DNA of 64,000 bases from Astragalus membranaceus. Its lineage: Eukaryota > Streptophyta > Magnoliopsida > Fabales > Fabaceae. How positions within the stretch are numbered: position 1 is the stretch's first letter; the number at the start of each line of letters is the position of its first letter. Where the stretch lies: positions 55,454,778 to 55,518,777 of the forward strand of contig CM076848.1 of the NCBI GenBank assembly GCA_039519185.1, written 5' to 3'. A program made the position numbers and the translations under genes. Under the pieces are notes generated by a model. It ran no database searches and had not been told where the DNA came from. It was given only the letters and a program-made list of their open reading frames with translations. Shown here piece after piece: positions 41,706 through 53,514 of this stretch.

Positions 41706-42609
41706 TAGTTTTTGGAATTATATACTTTGTTACTAATAAATTATATTATTAGAATTTGTAAAAATTTAAATAAGTTGGATAAATATATTTACTAATTATA
41801 ATAGTTTATTATATGAATTAAAAATATTACAATACAATATAAGTTTTTTTTGAGATAAAAAATAATAATTAGTTGACCTTTAAAATTCTTTTTTATGTAA
41901 CAATTATGCATTGAAGGGGAGGGGTTTCACATTCACAAAAAAAATAAAGGGCTGCACAATTTTGGATCAGTAGTGAATAATGCAACAGAGCCACAATTTT
42001 TTGTAAAGTTGTAGGTATTGAGAAATTGTGTATATTTTGATATTATTCTTTCAAGTTATAAGCATTGAAAAATCATGAATTGGAATTTTCATTTCATTAG
42101 AAAAAATAAAAATAAATATTTTTTTATTTTCCTATTATAACTTTGAATTAAATAAATTTATTTCGATAAATAATTAAATAATATTTTTTAATTAAAATTT
42201 TATTTTAAATTTAATTTATAGTTTTACTTTGAATTTATGATTTATTAATTGGTGATAAAGATCAAAGAAAGAAAATAATAAAGATGATTATATTTTTGTT
42301 TTCTATGATATATGTTTTGCCATACTCATCTGCATATATTTTTAAAATTTATGCCCATCAATTAAACATATTAAAAAGATAATACACTATATAATATTTT
42401 TTGCTTAAAATAAATAACTTTTGAATATTAAAAAAATTAAACAATATATTTATGTTATACTATATTTTTAGAATACATAATGTATTTTGTGAAAAAAAAA
42501 ACAATACATAATGTATATCACTAAAATTATATATCTTTATACAAAAATTCCATAAAATTTTAAAACGATATTATACAACAACTCGTGCAACGCACGAGCA
42601 TTCCCCTAA

Positions 42610-43288
42610 TAACATGTGTAAAAGATAACCCATACGCAACAAATTATAGTAGCACAATTAGTTCAAATTGGGTTTAAGGAAGATACCTAGAATCAATCGT
42701 GCACTGAACCAATATTTTAAAACTCGGACGAGTGACCTACCAATATACCCACATGCTTAGTGTAATTGGGGTTCACTCACCCTAATAAATTCCACATTGG
42801 ATTAGTAGTGCCTCACCGCGACCTCACAATCAATTTGCCACATGGATACTTAAACAAATAAAGTCAATGCGGGGGCCACAAACACTATATTTCTAAAACA
42901 TATGGACTAAAATAATACTTTTACAAATAGAAGGACCAAAGAGAATTCTATCTAATTTGTAGGGACTAAAAGTAGTAAAAATTAGTGTAACCATTTTACT
43001 AAATAATTTATATTCACTACTATAGTATTAATTAATCATTGTCAAAAATACTCCATGATAATATAATAACTTGAGAATGATACACTTTTTGTTTAAGAGT
43101 AAAATTCAAATACAACGGATGAATATTTTATTGAAAACCCTAAAATGCCACTTAATGTAATTTTTCTTGAAATATTAAAACACCAAAAACGATTAATTAT
43201 ACACTATTTTAATTGTACTGTAGAGTATTTTCAAAAAAACCACTTTAATATTTATTAAGAAGTGTTCGCTTACCGAGACAACATATAT
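42610..43288. other. Intergenic, nothing recognised
   Basis: AT-rich spacer without recognisable gene or element between the Helitron and a SINE-like head. Confidence 0.45.
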
Positions 43289-43339
43289 CCGAGCTTAGCT
43301 CAGTTGGTAGAGCCGAGGACTAATATGGAAAATCCTTTT
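43289..43339 (+). mobile_element. SINE head fragment (tRNA-like 5' half)
   Basis: CCGAGCTTAGCTCAGTTGG followed by TAGAGCC resembles a tRNA D-arm/A box. A T-arm, B box and acceptor partner are absent, so it is not a tRNA gene. Other plant SINEs start with a similar CCGAGCTTAGCTCA head; this is my basis for the call. Confidence 0.4.
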
Positions 43340-43352
43340 ATTTTTCAATCTC

Positions 43353-43396
<44 letters not shown>
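43353..43396. repeat. (AAT)n microsatellite
   Basis: About 14 uninterrupted units. Confidence 0.95.
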
Positions 43397-43398
<2 letters not shown>

Positions 43399-43499
43399 TC
43401 TGTTTTTAAAATCTGTGGTTATTCTACGGACTTTAAAATCTATTGTTATTCCCCAGGCTTTAGTGGGGAAAGCGCGGTAAGACGTTTTTTCGGTATTTT

Positions 43500-43570
43500 A
43501 AAGCGCACACTTCAAAACAACACAATTACAGTTGGAGAGGAGAATAGAGACCATCGCATCGCCATCCCTG
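43500..43570 (+). other. LANG locus 2: probable 5' leader exon
   Basis: Sequence ending CATCGCCATCCCTG is followed by the donor GTAAGCAAG at 43571. It precedes the first repeat unit and has no counterpart at locus 1, which is truncated there. Upstream, GGGGAAAGCGCGGTAAG at about 43465 lies in a GC-richer stretch that could be promoter. Inferred from splice consensus only. Confidence 0.4.
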
Positions 43571-43994
43571 GTAAGCAAGCATCCTAAATCGAAACTTGTT
43601 CTTGAATTGCATTTGCGTTTGTTTGTTTCAGACTATTCGATGCTCCTCTGTTTCATTGCTATTCTGTAAATCGAAAATTGTTCTTAGATATTTGAGTAGC
43701 TAAATCATAAATTGAATTGAATTGCATTACTATGAATTCCTTCGATGCTCCTCTGTTTCATTGAATTCATATTCAAAATTCTGTAAATCGAAACTTGTTC
43801 TTGAATTGAATTAATTGCATTTGCGTTTGTTTGTTTTAGACTATTCGATGCTCCTCTGTTTCATTGAATTCATATTCAAAATTCTGTAAATCGAAACTTG
43901 TTCATATTTGAGTAGCTAAATCCAAACTTGATCAACTGTTAAATCTTCAAATTAATTAGATAAATTGAATTGAATTACATTTGCGTTTCAGACT

Positions 43995-44168
43995 ATGGAT
44001 TCCTTCGATGCTTTGGATGCTCTGGCTAACGGCGGCAACGGCGGCGCTCTAGCTAACGGTGCTAACGGCACTCCCGCGAATAGCGCTAACAGCACTCTCG
44101 TGAATGGCGCTAACGGCACTCTCGTGAATGGCGCTAATTCTGTAAATCGAAACTTGTTCTTGAATTGA
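43995..44168 (+). CDS. Short LANG-repeat ORF, locus 2 copy 1
   Basis: 57 codons: MDSFDALDALANGGNGGALA, NGANGTPANSANST, LVNGANGTLVNGANS, then intron-derived NRNLFLN and stop. The ATG lies just after a 3' splice-like CAG. This is the best-preserved start of the family. No signal peptide, membrane segment or known domain. It may be exon 2 of a larger gene. Confidence 0.35.
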   Translation: MDSFDALDALANGGNGGALANGANGTPANSANSTLVNGANGTLVNGANSVNRNLFLN

Positions 44169-44683
44169 ATTGCATTTGCGTTTGTTTGTTTCAGACTATT
44201 CGATGCTCCTCTGTTTCATTGAATTCATATTCAAAATTCTGTAAATCGAAACTTGTTCATATTTGAGTAGCTAAATCCAAACTTGATCAACTGTTAAATC
44301 TTCAAATTAATTAGATAAATTGAATTGAATTACATTTGCATTTCAGACTAGGATTCCCTCGATGCTTTGGATGCTCTGGCTAACGGCGGCAACGACGGCG
44401 CTCTAATTAACGGCGCTAACAGCACTCTCGCGAATGGCGCTAAAGGCATTCTCGTGAATGACGCTAATTCTTTAAATCGAAACTTGTTCTTGAATTAAAT
44501 TGCATTTGCGTCTGTTTGTTTCAGACTATTCAATGCTCCTCTGTTTCATTGAATTCATATTCAAAATTCTGTAAATCGAAATTTGTTCATATTTGAATAG
44601 CTAAATCCAAACTTGATCAACTGTTAAATCTTCAAATTAATTAGATAAATTGAATTGAATTACGTACATTTGCGTTTCAGACC

Positions 44684-44833
44684 ATGGATTCCTTCGATGC
44701 TTTGGATGCTCTGGCTAACGGCGGCAACGGCGGCGCTCTAGCTAACGGCGCTAACGGCACTCTCGTGAATGGCGCTAACAGCACTCTCGTGAATGGCGCT
44801 AATTCTGTAAATCAAAACTTGTTCTTGAATTGA
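44684..44833 (+). CDS. Short LANG-repeat ORF, locus 2 copy 3
   Basis: 49 codons starting MDSFDALDALANGGNGGALA and ending NQNLFLN. It differs from copy 1 by loss of one LANG unit and a CGA-to-CAA change. The intact start codon is CCATGG here. Expression unknown. Confidence 0.3.
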   Translation: MDSFDALDALANGGNGGALANGANGTLVNGANSTLVNGANSVNQNLFLN

Positions 44834-45178
44834 ATTGAATTGCATTTGCGTTTGTTTGTTTCAGACTCCGATGCTCCCCTGTTTCATTTGCGCTAATTCT
44901 GTAAATCGAAATTTGTTCTTGAATTGAATTGAATTGCATTTGCGTTTGTTTGTTTCAGACTATTCGATGCTCCTCTGCTCCAGGTGGCCTTAAACAAAGG
45001 GGAGGAATCCAAGTAGCCTTAAACCAAAAGTGAGTTGTGAGTGCCACATGTGCATCGGAATGCTATGGAAACCAAATGCATCAACTTCTCAACATTGCTC
45101 TTAAACATCTAAAACTCCTTATTCATGAAATTTCAATGGGAGGAGATGCAACTGTCATGGCTCTAGTAAACTCCTCTG

Positions 45179-45613
45179 TTGGAAACTACAACACCACTAG
45201 ACTTAGTTCAAGACAATGAGAAACTGGTTGAATCCCAGGAATGGTTTCACATTTGCTTTGATGTACAAAGCAAGTTTAAAATTCCAAAGGAAGCCACTGA
45301 CTTGCTTTATGGGCAGCTCAAGGAGTTTATCAGTGATTCATCTAGTGATTCATCTAGAATTAGAGAAAATATTATGATGGAGTTCTTTCAAAAAAACGAG
45401 GAAGACGTTTGTGGAAGTGCTGAGTTTGGGTGGCACCAACCAATTTCGGAAAACTTACCTCAAGAATCAGAGTCTTCAAAAATGTCAACGGCGAAAATGC
45501 ATTGCAAGCCATGGGATCCGGGTGAAAATTATTATGCCTCCTACATTACTTGGTCCTTGAATTTCCAGCTATGGGATCTAGGAGGAAGACCGTTAAGTCT
45601 GTTATTATCTTGA
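45179..45613 (+). CDS. Unrecognised ORF, 144 aa
   Basis: The frame runs METTTPLDLVQDNEKLVESQ to GGRPLSLLLS. It includes a helical acidic region (KEATDLLYGQLKEFISDSSS) and a Trp-rich end (KPWDPGENYYASYITWSL). No domain recognised. A different frame just upstream (45037-45219) overlaps its start. It lies immediately before a gypsy polyprotein tail, so it may be degenerate retrotransposon sequence or captured host DNA. Confidence 0.3.
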   Translation: METTTPLDLVQDNEKLVESQEWFHICFDVQSKFKIPKEATDLLYGQLKEFISDSSSDSSRIRENIMMEFFQKNEEDVCGSAEFGWHQPISENLPQESESSKMSTAKMHCKPWDPGENYYASYITWSLNFQLWDLGGRPLSLLLS

Positions 45614-46093
45614 TACCTTCACCTTGAGGACAAGGTGAATTTTGAAGGGGGGAGTGTTGATGAGAACCTGGGCCTTGACACTCCAGAACAAACCAACAGG
45701 TTTGGGAGAGTTTATTCTAGAAAGGGCAAAAGGGTAATTGGGACAGAAATAATTAGGTAGTAGTGGAGGGAATAAGAATTGTCAGTTTAATAATTAAGTA
45801 GTAATGGAGGAATACGAATGTAATTAAGTAGTAATAGGGAATATGAATGTTCTGTTGTGAGAGAAAATTTAAAGAGTTGAAGGGTAGTAGAGAGGTCATG
45901 TTAGAGAATAAATAGAGTTGGAGAGTAGTAGAGAGGGAGACTGGATTTTGGGATTAGGCTTGGGAGGGGCTAGGCACTAGGCTTGGGAGGGGCTAGGCAC
46001 TCTTGAATTGCCTAGAACAGTTATTTTCATCTATATTTCTGCAATTATCTCTTGTCACTTTGTTTCTAGGGCTGCTATCATTTTGATTCAACA
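45610..46093 (+). mobile_element. 3' end of a Ty3/gypsy element: pol tail, PPT and LTR
   Basis: The frame LHLEDKVNFEGGS resembles the C-terminal end of plant gypsy polyproteins. It overlaps the purine tract GAAGGGGGGAG, after which the LTR runs from TGTTGATGAG (45655) to GATTCAACA (46093) with TGTTGA/TCAACA ends. The LTR contains a 23-bp tandem duplication (AGGCTTGGGAGGGGCTAGGC, at 45955 and 45978). The rest of the element upstream is not recognisable. Confidence 0.62.
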
Positions 46094-46311
46094 CCTATAT
46101 TTCCATTAATATACAGTTTATTGTTCTTTTTGATTGAGATTATATTCTATGAGAACGTAATCTATCACTTGGAGAAGTTTATGGAGGAAAACGCTCCAGA
46201 CTAGGTTGTGTTGATCTCTACTAAACAATGGTTTTCCCCCACATATGTTACTCAGCAAAACTCAGAGATTATGATATGATACTTGTAATAGGAGATATGA
46301 AAAGTATGAAC

Positions 46312-47438
46312 AAGCGCTTGCCATACAAGTGTGGAAATGCGATGCTCCAACAAAAGCTAAAATATTGAATAGTGAGACAAATAACAGGAATATAGGAGAG
46401 ATAGAGATGATATGTGGAAGTGTGATTCTTTAACAAAAGCTCTCGTTCTGGCGAATCCTAATAGACATATTACCTACGAGAGAAAATATGATGAAGCGAG
46501 GGGGTGATCGCTCGTGAGTCTAGCTGTGTACGCTGTTTTGGAGAAGAAGAAAGTACAACTAGTTGGACAACTAGGACGTCCCTCCCCAACAATTTTATCA
46601 TCCACCACAACTATTTTTCCTATGCAACTAGTTGGACGTCCCTCCCCAACAATTTTATCATCCAGCACAACTCTTCATTGAGTTTGGCCTGAAGGGCAGA
46701 AAGCTAAAAAAGCTTAAGACCATTTTTTACGGTGATGTGGCAAATGTCAAATCCATTTTTAATCACATTAAGTATATATCGTGGGGCTGGTTCATGGCAA
46801 AAAAGGAAGTAAAACTAAGTTGAATTTCTCTGATTGGCTGAACTGCCCGGATGCATGATGTCTACGTAAAGGTGGATTGAAGGAAGATCATTGTTGTTCC
46901 TACAGAGCCTAGTCTTTGAGTTGAGAGTGGAAAGGGCTGTGAGGCACCGTTTGATGGGTGTGGTTCTTGTAATTTTACTAGTGTAATTTAGGAAAAGGCG
47001 AAGGGATCTGATAAGGGGCAGTAAGGCTCCAATTTTATCGGCTTGGTTTTGCTGTGTGGTATGGTACTGATGTTGTTGTTGGTGGTTTATAAGGTGGAAG
47101 GATCGTTGACTGCTAAGGGAAGGGCGCAGCAGGACGAGTTCCTTAAAAAGAGCAGTGAGTTTGCGTGTTGCACACATATAGCCTATTTTGTTGGAAGGAG
47201 TGGTTGGCTGGTGGAATTGGTGTGATACCAGTAGTGCTATAGTAAGTACCCCACAGGCTAGACGTTGGCTCACAGATGCTACATGATTAACATGTAATTG
47301 TAACTCACAAGAATAATGGCTAGGGGTACTTTTTTTTTCCTCATTGGGTAATGAGTCCCTTACAATTAAAATACCATGGGCGGAGTACCCTTTGTACCGC
47401 TATTAATAAAAACCTCTTGCTTATAAAAAAAAAAAGAG
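46312..47438 (+). mobile_element. 5'-truncated LINE with zf-RVT remnant
   Basis: Frames include VWKCDAPTKAKI (46340) and its partial duplicate MWKCDSLTKA (46411). Then come FWRILIDILPTRENMMKRG and VIARESSCVRCFGEEE, typical of the zinc-binding region after LINE RT. The terminal segment IFYGDVANVKSIFNHIKYIS resembles the C-terminal end of plant LINE ORF2. A non-coding tail follows and ends in an A run at 47427-47438. EN and RT are missing and frames are broken. Confidence 0.66.
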
Positions 47439-48904
47439 TAACCATGATGCTATGCTCTGCTCTATGACTTAATGTTAATTTTTTTTGGAATTAAAGAGGG
47501 CGTAAAAGCCCTATTAAGGTTAGATTTAGGACTCTGATTTAGATAAATTTAGGCCTCGACTATCTTATTCTTATATGTTAAAAACACTAAACAAAAAAGA
47601 AGTCTCCCGTGAATATTCTAGGATTGGTGATGAGGGTCACAGTGAAAATGACGGAATTTTATTATTAGATTAGAAAATTAAGAGTTTATATTTTAGGGTT
47701 TTTTGTCGATTTTTTCAACATTTTATATTTTAAGTATGTTGTTAGTTAAATTAAGAGTTTATATTAGTAAAATTAAGTGTGGGGTTTAAAAAAAATTATT
47801 CACCTTTCAATGTGTTTGTGGATTTTAATGAGTCACATGTGAAGACCGTGTTTAAAGTAGTTAAAAAATAAGAAAATTATTTAATTTTAACTAATTCAAA
47901 AAGCTATTTCATTTCGGTTGATAAAAGTACAAAACAATTATTATAACTTAAAATGCATTAATACTGAAAATTGCAAAACAAGCTAGGGAGAATGAATTTC
48001 GCGTATCAATTTTTTTTCTAAACTTAAAGTACTCCGTAAAATAAAATAAAAATTGACTGAAGTTTGGAGCGAGGAACCACATTACTTTGATACAATTAAA
48101 AATAATTATATATATATATATATAAGAATTAAAATCTGTGTTTTGATTCTCTCTCATGAGTTTTGTGCCATATTAAATCACAACCCTCAATTATAAAATA
48201 GAGAGAGAATTTAAAATATAGAAAAATGAAGCAAAATAAGTTTTTTAATGAACCTAAAAAGTGTTTTTTTGTTTATAAATAGGTTCGGAAGGAGTACAAA
48301 TTAAGAACTGTATTATTATTGTATTGTCAAACAAAAGAGCTGAAAACAAAGGAAGAAATATCACAATTAATAAATACTGGAATATTTGAAAGGGTTGTCA
48401 ATATGAAGCATGAAACTTAAACCTATAACATTACTTCAAATCTATAGTGCTTGATTGCATCATCACTTATCGAAGTACACATTCCAATTAGTAGATAAAC
48501 TACAAAAGATTAACCAATAAATGCTTTAGGATCTCACAATGATACTATTAGTTGTAAATAATTGTTAATAAAACAATTATAAGGGCTTGCTACACCACTT
48601 GTCATCAATGAAAAGCACTAAGAAAGTTAAAATGCTAATGTTATTGACCATCATAAGAATAAAAATATACTCATGTAGACAAATTTATTTAGTATGAACC
48701 TAACCTTGTGATCATCTCTATCGTGTTGTTTCTATCAGCATGTAATCACCCTTTTTCTCAGTTGCCTTTGTTAGTAAACATAGCAGTTATTAAAGGCAAT
48801 GGGGAGTAATAGTAAAATCAGAGATTCAAAATGAGAAACAATAGGCTATGATAAATGGAAGAATGAAAACAATACCTGAGCATTATGTCTATTTCTTGTG
48901 AGGA
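47439..48904. other. Intergenic, nothing recognised
   Basis: AT-rich spacer with a short TA run at 48106-48122. No domain-bearing frame. Confidence 0.45.
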
Positions 48905-49307
48905 CCTCTCTCATTTTCTTGCAACAAATTCTTGTCCATTAGCTTCAGAAACAATCATTCCTACCCCTCTTGCACCTTTTACCACATTACTCTTCTGCAC
49001 TATTGAATTAAGGCCTCTATCACAAATTACTATCTTCCCTAAAAACCACTTTAGAATCCAAAGTTTCCTTCCAAGAACAAATTTTTTTGATCAAGTGTGC
49101 TTGAGTTACCTCCGCATATACTAAATGGTATTGTTTCTTACTTGATAGCATCATTTGACCTTTATAGAGTGAAACTCCGGCTAATTTATTGCCATTCCCA
49201 AGCTTAATATCAGTAAGAAAATATCTACCTATTGTGCTATCTCCAACTGTTATGATCCAAGATGAAAAATTGGTAAGTCTTACAGGTCCAGGACCAGGAT
49301 AAACCAT
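48905..49307 (-). pseudogene. Subtilisin-like protease fragment
   Basis: The frame PGPGPVRLTNFSSWIITVGD, then STIGRYFLTDIKLGNGNKL and AGVSLYKGQ, matches the region after the catalytic His/Asn part of plant SBT1-type subtilases. After a frameshift in a T run (about 49033) it continues GKIVICDRGLNSIVQKSNVV and VKGARGVGMIVSEANG, the protease-associated domain, then stops. Catalytic Asp, His and Ser regions are all absent. Subtilases are secreted serine proteases; this piece is inactive. Confidence 0.77.
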
Positions 49308-52300
49308 AAAAACATGTATTCAACTCAAATAATAGAGTACAAATATAGATATTAAAATAAGCATGAGTCTTGTAAGGATTTGTGGTATTCCACTACAGTT
49401 AGTGAAAACAAACGTCCAGAAAGAAGAAAATTACTTCAAATGATTGGGGTAACACTCCCATTAAACATCAAATAATTTCCTTGCTTGGTTCTGAAGATCC
49501 AAGAATAGAATTAGAATGCTCTAAAAGCTGCTTAGATATTAAAAATACTTAAATCAAAGGCAACAAAAGATTTCAAAATATGCCTAAGAATCAGAAAGTA
49601 TGAAGGCAAAGAACCAAAAAATAACAATAATAAATAAAATTAATATAGGAATAATATCGTAATACACTGCATCCATTGAAATACTTCTCCATCACAATCT
49701 CAATCCAGATCAAATTTTACTTTGATGGCAATGGTCTTTCCCCTTAAACAGGCAGTCGAATTCTACACCAAGAATTGATCCCTAAAGTTGTTCGAGAAAC
49801 GACTAAACAAATAACCGAAAGAAAACAGAATATTTCTGATTAAAACAAAAGTGTAGACATAGATCATGTATTCAAAATATTCATGGAAGTCAAACTACTC
49901 ATTGAAGTATCAAGAATAGTTACCAATTTTTTCGTAAGAATAGTAGGATTAGAGTCTTTCAATCTGTCATGGAAAAGGAAAGAATAGTTAAAATAAAAAA
50001 GGTGTGAGACTAAAGGCAAAACAGAAAGTAAAATATTTTATATCAATTGCAAATATGCGAATGTTCAAAGTTAGAACAGCCAAACAGATTAGCATCCATA
50101 AAAATAGAATAGCCAAACAGATCAGCATCCATAAAAATAAAAATAACAAATACCTAATGGGAAAATGAGAAAAGAACTGAAATTTCCATGGTCTAACCTT
50201 GGTTCAACTTTCTAATGATCTCGTGAAATTTCTTCTAAGAAAAGCTGCAATTGAAAGTCTCAAAGAGCAAAGTAAAACAAATATTAGAACCAAAGAAACA
50301 AAAGTATAACTCAACGAATTTATACACTATACAATTGCTAAATCGAACAGTAACGAAATCCCAATTAGTTGAACATGTAAAAGTATGAAAAAATATTTAA
50401 AAAAAGGAAATGATGTGCCCTAAAACCTGATTTAAAATCTAACTACATAATTCCCAAACCAAGTACCCAGCAGAGCCACAATTTGTATTGAAGAAAAGAA
50501 ATTTTATGATTTCTTAACATATTTAAAAGGTATATTCTAAAACAAAAAGCATTTAAATCTTCCTAAAACAACACCACATGAATGCAATATTTTTCCTATT
50601 ATTTTAAAATTGGTAAAGAACGGTAAGTGGAAGATGATAAACAATAGAATCAGAAAATAAAGACGTTGGAATCTGGAAATTGCAAAATGCAAGCAAGAAA
50701 AACAAAATCGAAATTGATAAACCCTAAAACCCCTAAAATGGCCAAACCATAAACCCCTAACATCAGTAACATAATGAGAATGTAGGACAAAATCGTAAAT
50801 CTGAAACAACTCGAGGAAGCTAAAACGCTGGAGAAGAATTACCTATTTTGAAGAACTTGTAAATGTGTGGAAAAATCCCTAAAAATGATGAAAGATGAAC
50901 CGAAGAAATCTGGCTGAGGTGAAAAACGTTGATGTGTTGCTATTTTATTTGCTTTTTTTCTTCGGTTCATCTTCGTTTTCTTTCACATTTCTTCTCCTGC
51001 GCTCTTCTTTCTTCTTTCGTGTTTCTACTTCTGTTCCCGGTTCTTCTTGTGCTCTTTTCTTTCTTCTTTTGTTTTTTTTCTTTTGCTGTTTTCCATCTCT
51101 TCCTTTACCCATCTCTTGTTTTATTTTTGCTACTGGACGATATTTCGATTTCTCTTTGGAGAAACTTGGAAGCATGGAGAAGGAGGAAGAAGTTGGAAGA
51201 GAGAGAGAAGGAGGAAGCAAATGGAAGAGATAATGAGTTCAAAAAAAATTGAAATTGTCTTGAAAGTGAAGAAGAAAGAGAAAGAGATGTGAGCATTAAT
51301 TCTTTGATTCCCCTTTTTTAAAATTGATGGTTTGACTCCATCAATTTAATTCCTGCCGGCCGTTTCCTTGATTTAAGCTGATTTTTTTTTATTGTTTTCG
51401 TTTTTCTCCGGCGTATTGGGCCAGCCGCAATTTAATTCAATTAGAGTCGTCAAGATTGTGCGTGAGATGTACGTTTCTTTGTGAGCCGTCCAGATTGGTC
51501 AGTATGCGGCCGCAATTGTTTTTAATCGGGTACGTCCAATATGACTCATCATCTACAGTTTGTTTTCATCCATTCAGATCACGCCAAAATATGATGTGGA
51601 GACCTACGTATTTTTTTAGACTTATGCGTGGCTTTTTGATTTAGTGACGTGGATGGGTGACGGGGACGATTCATGATTGATTATAATTAAGATTAAGATT
51701 AAGATTTTCAAAAACACAAGCAACAAAATACAAGATTAAATTGTGTCAAAAATAAAAAATACAAGATTAAAAATGCCTCTAGATCATTCTAAACTCTTCA
51801 CATTCTTCACTCACTTTCTCTGATAAACACCTCCCTCATTTTATATCTCTCATTTTTCAGTTTCCATTCCACATTATTCTCCCTTCTTCTCTCGAATCTA
51901 CTCTTCTCCACTCAACACTTTAAAACTCATCTCTGTCACACACCACTCATCCTCTTCCTCATACCCTCACAACATCTCAATCACCTCATTCCATCAGATC
52001 TAGTTCATCCCTTTCCCTCGTCTCATTTCACCACTATATTGCATGCAGTGTCCCGTCCCCTCTCCTTTCTCTGGTTACAACAGACACCTCAACAGAGCAA
52101 CCTAAACCTCAACATATTACCCTCCATAGCTCGACAACGACAGTAGCGGCGACCTCCTCCGACGGCAATAGTTAGTGAAGACATTATTCACGGCGACGGC
52201 AGAAGGAAACTGTCTCCTTTTATCTTCTACATGCAAACAATGACAAGTGATTGACGGTGGAAGAGTGTACGGTGGAAGAGCGTACGGTGTAGCAGATCCA

Positions 52301-53097
52301 CCGACAATAGCGGAGATCCGTGAAGATATGCACAAATCTCTTCATTTCTCTTCCATTATCCTCATCGAATCTTACATGCAAATGAAGATCTGCGACTGAC
52401 CATGCTAGATCTGCAAAACTTATTTGTGAATGTTCAAGTCGCTGTTATTTCGCTTCTACAGCACACGAAGATTGTTTTCTTCTGAAAGATTTGATCTTTT
52501 TTTTGTAAGTTTGTTGTTGTTTTACTTCTGTAACTAAAGACGATGGTTTTAATTGAAAGATTAGATCTCTTTGTTATTAGTTTCTTGATGTTATTGAAGG
52601 TTTCAAGCTTGATCAAACACGGTAATAGATTTTTACTTCGTTTTCTTCGTCTCCCTTTTTCTGGTCGAAGTTAACATTTTTAATGGCTTGTAGTCATTTT
52701 TTGGATCAAAACAGTGTGTATGATGCTTCAGTTTTCCCTATGCTTCAGATTTGTAATGGTTTTGAGTTTTTTTTTAAAAGATATTTGAACAAATTTATTT
52801 ATACTTTCTGATAAACACTCATATCATTCTCACCGCCTCTTTCACTTCACCCACATGGTGGGACCCGGCAAACATTTCCGCGCGAAATATCAACTGCAGG
52901 ACAACTGCGGGACGGTATTCGCAATAGTGATAAGATATTTCGGGTTTACAATTTCAACCACCATTATGAGAAAACTATTAAACATCAAAATGATAACACA
53001 GCGACATGGCAGCATGGCGGACTCACAACATCACTACCTTATTTCTAACTTTTGTGTAGTTGGTCAATTGAATGAAATGGTTTTTAAGAATATCTTT
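49308..53097. other. Intergenic, nothing confidently recognised
   Basis: AT-rich sequence with scattered short frames. Around 50895-51250 a pyrimidine-rich plus strand gives long low-complexity frames. Around 51770-52340 a CT-rich stretch resembles a plant 5' leader, but no coding exon follows that I can recognise. Confidence 0.4.
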
Positions 53098-53250
53098 GTC
53101 ATTAAACTTAATTTTGTCCGACTAATTTAAAAATTCTTAAAAAAAAATAGAAAATTTTAGCATCTTTGAATTTTGTGTTGATGTCTTATTTTACGCTCAT
53201 TTTTATCTTATTAAAAGGCAAAACAAAGTTTAAATTAGAAAGAAATCCCA
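53098..53250 (+). repeat. Ogre-type LTR start, fragment
   Basis: TTAATTTTGTCCGACTAATT then TAAAAATTCTTAAAA resembles the first 60 bases of the LTR at 28197 (minus strand). Later words (GTCTTATTTTACGCTC) also resemble it loosely. Boundaries unknown. Confidence 0.3.
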
Positions 53251-53514
53251 AAAATAATACTTATGTTTATTTCTTCTTTTATATTACGAAATTACAATGA
53301 ATAAAATAAAAATAGAATCAGAATTACATAATGAAAATACGGAAACACAAAAAACAATAAAAATAATAAAGTGAATGGAACAAATCCTTTTTATATCAAA
53401 GCTAGTCTCCCCTTTGCTCCACTACAAGACCGCACCATCACAGTTAAGCTACAACTTCGTCAAGCCCAACAATGTTTTGTTTTTTTCTTTCCTTACTTTT
53501 AACTTTCTTTTTAT

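Larger units (their letters stand above)
39572..42609 (+). mobile_element. Non-autonomous Helitron, 3.0 kb
   Basis: The 5' end is TCTATATCTATATATATA followed by TAAAGGAGACC. The 3' end is a 7-bp stem hairpin CTCGTGC-AAC-GCACGAG (42582-42598), 11 nt before the terminus CTAA (42606-42609). The flanking bases are A on the left and T on the right, as for Helitron insertion between A and T, with no target duplication. The interior is very AT-rich with no Rep/helicase, so an autonomous partner would be needed for rolling-circle transposition. Confidence 0.77.
43571..44975 (+). repeat. LANG locus 2: tandem intron-exon array
   Basis: At least three copies of a 335-355 bp unit: intron tail ending GCGTTTCAG or CATTTCAG, then a LANG-coding exon (43992, 44348, 44681), then the intron piece TCTGTAAATCGAAACTTGTT. 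Shorter exon-like pieces (ACTATTCGATGCTCCTCTG) occur at 43631, 43838, 44191, 44524, 44865 and 44957. The middle copy has lost its ATG (ACTAGGATT). The array ends at about 44978 without the Pro-rich C-terminal exon seen at locus 1. Confidence 0.72.

Noticed and set aside
41447..41752. 101-codon frame with Ser-Leu and Tyr-Ile repeats
   Set aside because: It is a translation of the (TC)n(TA)n microsatellite in the Helitron.
43289..43339. Possible tRNA gene
   Set aside because: Only a D-arm-like half is present; no T arm or acceptor pairing follows, so a SINE head is more likely.
50895..51296. Overlapping frames of 80-112 codons, Phe/Ser/Leu-rich on plus and Lys/Glu-rich on minus
   Set aside because: Pyrimidine-rich strand bias produces them; no motif or splice structure supports a gene.
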